A stretch of DNA of 64,000 nt, from contig NC_079420.1 in the NCBI RefSeq assembly GCF_026213295.1, forward strand, positions 5,216,641 through 5,280,640, read 5' to 3'. Numbering within the stretch: the stretch's first letter is position 1; each line of letters opens with the position of its first letter. Position numbers and translations under genes: made by a program. Below, one piece after another: positions 11,226-20,312 of the stretch. The notes under the pieces were generated by a model that was not told where the DNA came from, ran no database searches, and saw only the letters and a list, made by a program, of their open reading frames with translations. Source of the DNA: Gadus chalcogrammus (Eukaryota > Chordata > Actinopteri > Gadiformes > Gadidae).

Positions 11226-13240
11226 ATCAATCATCAATAAAGAGGATATACAAGACATTAAAATGTGTGTCTGTATTTCTATTATTTCCCTTATTTTTTT
11301 TTTAATGACGACCAATAAAAACAACAGTGTTACCCCTTATGTTTTTTTTCATGACGACCAATAAAAACAACAGTGTTACCCCTTATGTTTTTTTTCATGA
11401 CGACCAATAAAAACAACAGTGTTACCCCTTATGTTTTTTTTCATGACGACCAATAAAAAACAACAGTGTTACCCCTTATGTATTTTTTCATGCCAACCAA
11501 TAAAAAACGACAGTGTTAACCCCGTCAACGTTTTTTGCAGGGATCCGAACCTGAGCTGTTTAGAGGATTAACCACCGAATTTAACAATGCACCATCAAGA
11601 CACAGATTACAGTAAACACAATGGTTATACTTGACTTTATAATTCGCATGAAATAGAGATAAGCATCTTCCAACAGAGGGCATCAACCGGACATGAACCC
11701 CGGTCTCCAGGGGGTTAGCTCACAGCTCTGTCCACTTCCCACTGAGATTTACAATTTAAATATGTCTGTGGTTATATATGAACGCAATAGACATGATAGC
11801 ATTACGTTTCAAATTAAAGATATTGTGTTTTCCACAGAAATTGAGCCGCGGTCGCCAGTGGTTTAGACATAGTACACTCCACTGCACCACTGAGGCGATG
11901 ACAATCCACAATAATCAATCATCAATAAAGAGGATATACAAGACATTAAAATGTATGTCTGTATTTCTATTATTTCCCTTATGTTTTTTTTCATGACGAC
12001 CAATAAAAAAACAACAGTGTTACCCCTTATGTTTTTTTTCATGACGACCAATAAAAAACAACAGTGTTACCCCTTATGTTTTTTTTCATGACGACCAATA
12101 AAAAAACAACAGTGTTACCCCTTATGTTTTTTTTCATGACGACCAATAAAAAACAACAGTGTTACCCCTTATGTTTTTTTTCATGACGAACAATAAAAAA
12201 CAACAGTGTTACCCCTTATGTTTTTTTTCATGACGACCAATAAAAAAACAACAGTGTTACCCCTTATGTTTTTTTTCATGACGACCAATAAAAAACAACA
12301 GTGTTACCCCTTATGTTTCTTTTCATGACGACCAATAAAAAAACAACAGTGTTACCCCTTATGTTTTTTTTCATGACGACCAATAAAAAACAACAGTGTT
12401 ACCCCTTATGTTTTTTTTCATGACGACCAATAAAAAACAACTGTGTTACCCCTTATGTTTTTTTTCATGACGACCAATAAAAAAACAACAGTGTTACCCC
12501 TTATGTTGTCTTTCATAACGACCAATAAAAAACGACTTTTATTTTATTTGACAAAGACAACAGTGTTACACTGTGTTTTTTTTCATGACGAACAATAAAA
12601 AACAACAGTGTTACCCCTTATGTTTTTTTTCATGACGACCAATAAAAAAACAACAGTGTTACCCCTTATGTTTTTTTTCATGACGACCAATAAAAAACAA
12701 CAGTGTTACCCCTTATGATTTTTTCATGACGACCAATAAAAAAACAACAGTGTTACCCCTAATGTTTTTTTTCATGACGACCAATAAAAAACGACTTTTA
12801 TTTTATTTGACAAAGACAACAGTGTTACCCCTTATGTTGTTGGTCATGAAGACCAATAAAAAACAACAGTGTTACCCCTTATGTTTTTTTACATGACGAC
12901 CAATAAAAAACAGTGTTACCCCTTATGTTATTTTCATGACGACCAATAAAAAAACAACAGTGTTACCCCTTATGTTTTTTTTCATGACTTCCAATAAAAA
13001 AACAACAGTGTTACCCCTGTCAACGTTTTTGCCGGGGTCCGAACCTGAGCTGTTTAGAGTATTAACCACCAAACTTAACAATGCACCATCAAGACACAGA
13101 TTACAGTCAACACAATGGTTATACTTGCCTTTATAATTCTCATTAAATAGAGATAAGCGTCTTCCAACTTTAAATATCGACAGTGTTACCCCTTTTGTTT
13201 TTTTCTTGACGACCAATAAAAAACAACAGTGTCATAGATC

Positions 13241-14027
13241 GCTAACTAGCAGAGAGTTGCAAGCACTTTCCACCCTTTTCAGTGGTGGGATTGGACTCCG
13301 CAAGCAATGTTATACTTAAATGGAGCAAGTAAGTTACTTAGTCTTTCGGCCTGTAGCATATAAACAAAATGAAGCAACTGTCCCATATTTCTAACTGCAT
13401 TTGAAGTATATTGAGACTCACAAAAAATGGACGCTATAGGACAGTGATCATGATTTGTCTCAAAATCAGAATAACAATGGGTAAAATAGCAATGGCTGGT
13501 GGAATGGCCATGAAGTAGGTCTGTATATGCAGTGTAAGCTTGTCCAGGCCCTGCAAGTCAGGATGTAGGCTATGAATCTGAATGAAAAGCAGGTAAATAG
13601 GTAGTGGCCATCCCCAAAATGCAACAGAATACAGGAAATAAAATCCATTCAATTCCAAAAAAATGATGGGGGGGGGGGGAGAACCTCAGACCCCCTGTCT
13701 ATTACTGTGCCCCACCAACATGTTTGATCGCCAGCCGCCACTGAGAATGACTAATGGAAATAATTCTCTGCACAATTTGAATTGTGTTTAAATATGCTAC
13801 AGTGGTCATTTGTTTAGTCAATTCATGTTAAAAAATGAGGGTTTTGATTGACCCGACCCGTCCTGCCCGGTCGGGCCGGGCCTTTGATCGAGCATTTGTG
13901 TTTTTTTTGTTTTTGTTATCATTGCTTTATTGGCCTAATCTGAGGAGGCCAATAAAGACTCCGCAAAACACTCTGACTCCGAATTGGCCAATAAAGACTC
14001 CGCAAAAGACTCTGAATTGGCTAAACA
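13241..14027. other. Intergenic, nothing coding
   Basis: Includes a short poly-G run (about 13670), a palindromic GC block near 13850-13890 (cccgacccgtcctgcccgg with its complement gggccgggcc) that looks like a MITE end, and direct repeats of 'gccaataaagactccgcaaaa' type near 13950-14010. No gene seen. Confidence 0.4.
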
Positions 14028-15360
14028 AATGAAAATACAGAAGTTATCCTTTAACAAAGACGCATTCTGACTGGAAATACATCAGAGGAACCATCAGGCG
14101 TCTTTCCTGAGCAAAATACACAGAGTGTTGCTCTCCAAAAGATAGGTTTCCACCCACGGCAGGGAAGGGACAGACAGAGGAGAGGAGGCTACAGAAGCAG
14201 AGACTGGAACAGACAGGAGCAGGGACGAGACAGAGTGAACATTTGGGAGGAAGGGGCCCGTGACCCGAACCAAAAGACGACAGGTGTCCCATTCATTTTT
14301 TATACTCTAAAGACTTAATTCTTATGTTACTATTTTCCGTCACAAGATTAATTCTAATTGAATTATTTCTGCTTCACAGTACCGTAATAAAAAAAATAAA
14401 TAAATGGGACTATTTACACTTTTTTACCATTAAAGATATAATCAAATCTGGATTCTGCACTCAGCGTATTGTTAAACAATAAAGTATAAACAAAAACGAA
14501 TATATTCTCAATAAGTGATTATCCACCAATGTGCATGATTATGCTAATATATGCTTAAAGTGTGCATATGTATAGGTACAAGTATACTATACTCACTAAC
14601 AAAGTGGTTCACAATGTTTGTTGCTATAATCCTTTCAGAAAAACCTGGTTATGGTATCAGACAGTACAGTCGCTCTAACCTTTGTAGTAATGGCTGACTC
14701 TGGAAATGTTGAACTTCAATTGCCGATTATGGCGCCACCATGTGTTATTCTATCCCATCCTCTGTTTCCCTTCATCATTCTACAAGTTCTACAAGCCTAC
14801 CAATTTGTATAACTTTTAATCTGGAATAAGATTATAAATATAGTTGCAAGCAACAATGATAGTGTCCTACAGTATGACGGCTATAGCCTAATGAATACAT
14901 GATAGTAATCATTATCTGCTTTCATGATTCACAACATGGTTGGTCGAGGACGGATTCGACCCAGCAACCCTATGGTCATGTGGCCGAAAACATACCACTA
15001 CACGGATATGTAGACAGTCAAGGGCAGATTACACCATATATTTTGAGAAGGAGCGGTCCTCCATGTGTTGAGTTGATGGTAGGTATGGTCACATGTCATT
15101 TGTATGCCTCAAAAAATCGATTTGATAGGCGCAAACGATTTGAAAAAATATAATGCGATTCAGTAGTAATGGGTTTACCTTGCAAATGCCTTTATGACCC
15201 ACTCAATCGTGAAGGGATGAGTAGAAAAGAAAGAGATTAAACCTTAACAGAAAATGTGGTCGGGCTGAAAGATGAAGTTTGAGTTGTCATGCAGCGGAAG
15301 TTGTGGCCTTAACTAAGGCATGTATTTTTTTAAATTGTGAAATTCTCACGCTCCGCCACT
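14028..15360 (+). repeat. Duplicated block upstream of IFITM C
   Basis: 14028-14640 matches the 3' flank of A (4012-4520) and of D (48288-48960). 14640-15360 matches 48935-49770 with deletions. This shows that the promoter of C follows what is 3' flank of another IFITM copy, as expected for head-to-tail tandem duplication. No coding exon seen. Confidence 0.75.
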
Positions 15361-15406
15361 GGTGACGTGGTGATGAGTAGGTTTTTTTCTCCTCCAAACG
15401 GACATG

Positions 15407-15413
15407 ATAAAAG
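15407..15413 (+). promoter_or_regulatory. TATA-like box of IFITM C
   Basis: ATAAAAG 45 nt before the ATG at 15452. About 210 nt upstream of the ATG is a GAAA-rich stretch (gaaaagaaagagattaaac), also present upstream of D and E as gaaagagatgaaac. It lacks the two-base spacing of a canonical ISRE, so interferon control is only a possibility. Confidence 0.5.
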
Positions 15414-15451
15414 CACACTGCTTCTTGCACCGCCCTACTTTACTTCATAAG

Positions 15452-16528
15452 ATGGAGATGAAGGAGGTTCGGTCAGCACCACCATCAGAATATCAGGAAC
15501 TGCAATTTAACAGGTATATCATTGTATTAAATGTTTTTTTATATAAAAATGTCATATATGGGTTTTCTTTTTTACAACAATTAATTGTTGATTGCAGTTA
15601 TCCCTGTCAAAAATGTGGTCAAAAACGTATACTTATTAAATTAAAATGTAAAAGTCTGTACAGATGTTTTGTGAAAGTCCTATTTGTGGGCTGTGAATTC
15701 TTTATTCATCTTTCAATTCATCAAGAATACAATAGAGATTACTTTCCAATACAAGACACTTCCATTGTTCTGTGTTGGTCCAGGGACCCAGACACTGTTG
15801 TGACCATCGTCAACCCTGTGGAGCATCCCAGAGACTATGTGGTATGGTCCATCTGCAGCTTCTTCCACGCAAACCCCTTTTGCCTCGGACTGTTGGCGCT
15901 GATCTTCTCATTCAAGGTAGGCTTTGTTACGCTTTAAAGATGCGGTAGATACGATTGAAGCGCTATACTTTGAGTGCAATTGGTTAGAAATATTATGTTT
16001 AAAATGTTTGCGAGCGAAATGCTCAGTGACAGGGTCTGTTCTGGTTACGCGCCTGGCTCTGTCATTTAGATTTGAGCCCAGTGCACTTCCAACTATTCAG
16101 GAAATATGTCTTGCCTGTCAATCTCAAACACTTTCTCAATTGTGGACATAGGAAGGGAGCATGTAGGGTGTTTTTAGGGGTTGATTATTTTCAGAATTTT
16201 TCTGTTTTTTTTCTTTGCAACACTGGAATCTTACATACAGCAACTTTATTGAAAAATCAAATGGCTGTAAATTCACATCACATTTTCGACGACATGGCCG
16301 TAGACCTCTATTTGAACATAGCATTCACTCGTTCATCTTTTTTTTCTTTTCTCTTTGTCGGAGGCAAGAGACATGAAGGTGACTGGAGACCTGCAGAGAG
16401 CCAGGGAATACAGCAAGTGGGCTCTGGGCCTCAACGTGGCTGTGCTGATCATTCTTAGTTTGACTCTCTTGAGTCTTGTAATTGTTTTGGTAATTATGCC
16501 CCTTAGGTTCCTGTTTTATTCTTATTGA
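15452..16528 (+). CDS. IFITM-like (CD225/dispanin) protein, copy C
   Basis: Exons 15452-15513, 15784-15916 and 16364-16528 (stop TGA) join to 119 residues. The N-terminus MEMKEVRSAPPSEYQELQ holds a YQEL tyrosine motif of the YxxL type that in mammalian IFITM3 directs endocytosis. Exon 2 is RDYVVWSICSFFHANPFCLG, identical to copy A. Exon 3 begins ARDMKVTGDLQRAREYSKW and continues into a hydrophobic helix. The acceptor of exon 3 is tttgtcgGAG|GCAAG, where the other copies have CAG or GCAG; a G at position -3 is disfavoured and may weaken splicing. The tail (RFLFYSY) includes sequence homologous to the 3' flank of A. Downstream, after about 130 bp, the 9-kb palindrome begins. Probably functional unless the acceptor fails. 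Confidence 0.85.
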
Positions 16529-16734
16529 ATTATTTCTGCCTCACAGTTTTGATAATTATACCCGTTATATTACGTTATATATACTTTTAGCAGCCGCCCC
16601 AGCGTGCACTCCAAGTTAATGATGCATAATGTCTATAAAATAACCCATGGGTAGTCCACCAACAACCCTGTCTCGTCAAAATTACGTTCCCAGAGAACTA
16701 TTCGGCATTCTCAATTACGTTTGTCATAAAACGT

Positions 16735-17330
16735 ATTTTGTCCGCGATTACGTTTTATTGAACGTATTGCAAATACGTTCGTCCTCAGCCTATTTTTTGC
16801 CATTCATTAACCTCTAGGATTATGTTTGGTTGAAACGTATCCCAGATAGGTTAAATGTCAACGTATAGCACATTATTGTCATTAAGGCATATCTCCCTTT
16901 CAGGGAACGTTTCATTTAACGTATTTTGTCTGAAAAACGTATCTTGGCTGTGGATACGTGTTATTGAACATATCGCAAATACGTTCGTTGTCAACCTATT
17001 TTTTGCCATTCATTTACCTCTAGGATTATGTTTGGTTGAAACGTATTCCAAATATGTTAAATGTCAACGTATAGCACATTATTGTCATTAAGGCATATTT
17101 CCCTTTCGGGAAACGTTTCATTTAACGTTATTTTGTCCCTGATTACGTCTTATTGAACATATTGCAAATAGGTTCGTTCTCAACATTTTTGTTGTTATTT
17201 ATTTAAGCTACCTCTTGGATTACAGGCTACATTTAATTGAAACGTATCCTTAATAGGCTACGTTAAATTTCGATAACACATTATTGTCAGCATATAGGCA
17301 TAGGTCTACCTCTCGGGGAAGCGTACGTTT
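16735..17330 (+). repeat. Subterminal tandem repeats in left arm
   Basis: Three diverged units of about 190-200 bp with a shared core (tattgaacgtattgcaaat, then cctctaggattatgtttgg, then cacattattgtcattaaggc). Units begin near 16735, 16925 and 17120. The mirror set is at about 25010-25610. ACGT-containing words recur (AACGTA, TTACGT). Subterminal arrays like these are typical transposase-binding regions in some DNA transposons; that role here is inferred. Confidence 0.75.
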
Positions 17331-17499
17331 GATTGTAATGTTAATAGTCCAACGTTATATCAACATGTCACAAGAGGAGAAATTAGCTGCTGACGGGGTA
17401 ACTGTAGGAGCGGGGGTTGCTTTGTTGATTTCTTTATCTAGGGCTATAGCTGTGGTCAAAGCGGGAAGTGTGCGTTGTCTGGGCGGCTGCCTGAACTGA
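17284..17499 (+). other. Open frame of 71 codons, duplicated in both arms
   Basis: Translates with a second in-frame start at MSQEEKLAADGVTVGAG followed by a short hydrophobic stretch (VALLISLSRAIAVVKAG). The mirror copy at 24831-25046 (minus) is identical at protein level. I do not recognise it. Conservation here may only reflect near-identity of the palindrome arms, so coding status is unproven. Confidence 0.2.
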
Positions 17500-17727
17500 G
17501 CTGCAGGAAATTATGTTCACACGTTTCTTCATTCATTCATGAAGGCTATACCGGTGAACGGTGACGTCAGACTCACGCCCACCGACAAACCAATCAATGT
17601 CCAGTATCAGCCTGTCCTCTCGGAAAATACGACCACGTAGGTGGTTTGTTCCGCCACAGATTACGACCCATTGGAATTTATCCAAAACGAGCGAACGAGG
17701 CCCTCTACATGTGCGGGGAACACTTTC

Positions 17728-17826
17728 TCATCAAAATTACGTTCCCAGAGAACTATTCGGCATTCTCAATTACATTTGTCTAAAAAACGTTTTTTGTCCG
17801 TGATTACGTTTTATTGAACATATTGT
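17728..17826 (+). repeat. Internal copy of the palindrome terminus
   Basis: Repeats the terminal sequence 'caaaattacgttcccagag' through 'ttacgttttattgaac' found at 16677-16775, with few changes. It suggests that a second terminus was trapped inside the arm, or that the arm grew by duplication. Confidence 0.75.
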
Positions 17827-18080
17827 AATGACCTCGCCGGTGAAATAACGATGTCGAGTCATTAGTAATTGAAGGAACTTTTAATGGACCAAAACCAGGT
17901 CACTGAAACCCGTAACCAACGGCAGAAATCCCACCCAAAACAAACCCCGGTTACCCCGGCAACCCCCAACACGGTCTCACTCACGTGCAGGCCCCCACCC
18001 TCGTGTTCTTCCAAGGCCCTCCCCCAGCTGACCTAATGATTCGCCCTCACACTGATTGACAAGAAGAACATTACAATACA
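17821..18080. repeat. Short inverted-end block inside the left arm
   Basis: Starts ATTGTAATGACC and ends GAACATTACAAT, a 9-bp inverted match (ATTGTAATG/CATTACAAT), with ACAT on both outer sides. It could be a solo LTR-like or MITE insertion that predates the arm duplication, because the mirror at about 24250-24525 has it too. Confidence 0.35.
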
Positions 18081-18267
18081 TGCACACAGACAACCCAGTC
18101 GCCAAGAAAAAACGTCAGTGGTGTACGTTTCCATGAACACTGGATACGTAGCATTTCAACGTAAAAAATAGCGTGTTATACCTACAGTATCCACGTGTGC
18201 CGCTGTGGAGGCGGGTTTCGGGGTTTGGGTTTCACGGCTTTCGCGGCAAATTGTGGACACGATTGTT

Positions 18268-18462
18268 TAGGGGGGGGGGGGAGACTGTTGTTGACCGGGG
18301 AGGGGGGGGGGGGGGGGGAGACACGTTTGTTGAGGGGGGACGACGACACACGATTGTGGGGGGGGGGGGGGGGGGGGGGGGGGGACACGTTAGTTGAAGG
18401 GGGGGGGGGGGGGGACACGTTTGTTGAGGGGGGGTGAGACACGTTTGTAGGGGGGGGGCACG
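18268..18462 (+). repeat. G-tract block (left arm)
   Basis: Runs of 6 to over 20 G separated by 'acacgtttgttga'-like linkers. The mirror C-tract block lies at 23890-24075. Runs differ in length between arms, as expected for unstable homopolymers. Strong G-quadruplex potential is inferred from the runs. Directly after it is a 31-bp direct duplication (18468-18530, 'cgctcgacaacgagagttgg'). Confidence 0.85.
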
Positions 18463-19288
18463 CTCGACAACGAGAGTTGGTTTTTATTGAACGCTCGACA
18501 ACGAGAGTTGGTTTTTATTGAACGAGACTTCAACACGGAACAGCTGCGCGAAACGATGGTCACGTCACTCTCGGTGACGGTGTCGACAATAATGAACACA
18601 CGGACAATGTTAATAGAACAACACACAACCACATAACATCCCGAACCCATTAACCCCACTTAATCCTAACAACAAAACAAGTTAACAAAAGCCCCATTTG
18701 TCAACTGAGAACCCCAATTCCCAGAATCCCCCGCGGCTCCGGAACACGGCGTAGCTTATATTAATCTTTATTATCTGAATGGGAAATGCAATATTTTAGG
18801 ACAGATACACCATTAAACGCGTTTCTAATGACATTTCTAGCGAGAAATGTACATTTTCCTTACATAATCTTCAGTCAGTGAATGTGTATGATCTTTATTA
18901 ATCTTTATTATCTGAATGGGAAATGTAATATTTTAGGACCGATTCACCGTTAAACGTGTTTCTAATAACATTTCTAGCGAGAAATATACTTTTTAATTGC
19001 ATAATCTTCAGTCAGTGATTGTGTCTGATCTTTAGTTTTATAGTTATTAGGAGTTGATCGGCTCGCTCGCATGTTTCAACGACGTCAGGTTGCTTTCGCT
19101 AAACTAACAGCTCACGTGCTTCCTGCGTTTGTGTTATTAAACTGTTACTTTATGTAACTTTTAATGATATCATCTTGTTAGAAACACGTATATCTGAGAG
19201 CCAACCCAGTCGCCAAAAACATACCTACGTTGACAGTGTACGTTTCGTGAACACTGGATTACGTCGCATTTCAACATAAAATAGCGTG

Positions 19289-19421
19289 TTATACACACAC
19301 ACACACGCACGCACATGCACAGACACACACACACACAAGCACACACAAGCACACACACGCACGCACAGACACACAGACACAGACACAGACACACACACAC
19401 ACACACGCACACACGCACACG
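19289..19421. repeat. (CA)n microsatellite, left arm
   Basis: Impure CA repeat with GCAC and AGAC variants; mirrored as GT at 22918-23060. Confidence 0.9.
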
Positions 19422-19681
19422 GTGCATTTCGCTGCTAAAACAACAACAAAAAAATATTCCCTCAAATATTATTACTTTCAAAACGTTGGCCAAAATGGCC
19501 AATAATATCTTTTTTTTTTGGGATGCTTCCAGGACATTTTGGGTGGATTTTGAACGGTATGTGGGGGGCACGTTTTTTGCAGGACCTGGCAACCCTGCGC
19601 TGTTGCCCGAGATCTGGATCCACCCCGGCGTGGTGCTGTCTCCTTTTGACCTTTTGACCCCAGACTTCTGGGGGAATAGCT

Positions 19682-20312
19682 GAATCAATTCATTAGTCAA
19701 TCAGAAGCATGTAAATATCTTTCCGGTGGGGTAAGAGGACGAACAAGGTGTCCTTCAGCATCTACGCTTCCAGGCGATTGCAACGGTGCCACACATGAGC
19801 ATATTCGAACATGTTTAATGGTAGTAATTAGCTGTCGAAATTGGAGGCCTTAATCAATACTGAGCAGCTATTGATTTGCTTCCCGATAAAGATTTGTCAC
19901 AAATGACATGTTATTTAGCATCTACACGTTGAGCTGAGTCCAATGACACCAAGAACGACACTCTAGCTAATGGTAACATGTATTTGACATGGTACACCTA
20001 GGTCTAGGACATGATCTCGGTGTAGCAAGAGGCCGAGCTTGATCTCATTGGACTCAGCTTAACGTGTAGATGCTAATTAACATGTAATTTGTCAAAAATC
20101 TCCATCGGGAAGCAAATCTATAGCTGGTCATTATTGATAAAGGCCTCCAAAATCGACAGCTAATTACTACCCCGAAACATATTCAAATATGATCATGTGT
20201 GGCACTGTTGCAATCGTCTCGAAACGTAGATGTCAAAGGACACCTTGTTTGCTCTGTTGCACCACCGGGAACATATTTTCATACTTCTAATGGATTGATT
20301 CATATTTTAAGG
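19682..20312. repeat. Nested diverged hairpin inside the left arm
   Basis: 19682 to about 19950 is the diverged reverse complement of about 20042-20312: for example 'tgctgaagg...' style matches, 'aacatgtttaatggtagtaa' against 'ttactaccccgaaacatatt', and 'ctacacgttgagctgagtcc' against 'ggactcagcttaacgtgtag'. The mirror arm has the same hairpin at about 22030-22660, so the folded unit was present before the large palindrome formed. Confidence 0.8.

Larger units (their letters stand above)
10806..11985. repeat. Higher-order duplication (period about 685 bp) inside array 1
   Basis: Two copies of a module, at about 10806-11300 and 11486-11985, each containing the 'ggatccgaacctgagctg' segment, two tRNA-like blocks and 'catcaataaagaggatata', and separated by minisatellite units. 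The copies differ by scattered substitutions. A third, shorter copy starts near 13019, and part of the module also ends array 2 at 29880-30005. Confidence 0.85.
9781..13240 (+). repeat. Minisatellite array 1, unit about 47 bp with AATAAA
   Basis: Several dozen tandem units in one orientation. A unit reads TGTTACCCCTTATG, a run of 7-8 T, CATGACGACC, then AATAAAAAACAACAG. Variants have GTTGGTCATGAAGACC, or a segment with 'cttttattttatttgacaaagac'. The array is interrupted three times by a module starting 'ggatccgaacctgagctg' (10851, 11541, about 13036). Each unit holds a CCAAT pentamer and an AATAAA followed by U/GU-rich sequence. No long coding frame is conserved between units. Two interruptions belong to a longer duplicated module (10806-11985). 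Confidence 0.95.

Noticed and set aside
15029..15360. GAAA-rich stretch upstream of IFITM C, D and E as an interferon response element
   Set aside because: GAAAGAGATGAAAC does not have the GAAANNGAAA spacing; kept only as a weak note under the promoter.
18173..18660. Gly-rich, Pro-rich open frames over the G-tract block
   Set aside because: Reading frames depend on homopolymer lengths, which differ between arms; low-complexity artefact.
19170..19700. 176-codon frame in the palindrome (and its mirror at 22640-23125)
   Set aside because: Runs through a CA/GT microsatellite, differs in frame between arms and has no family similarity.
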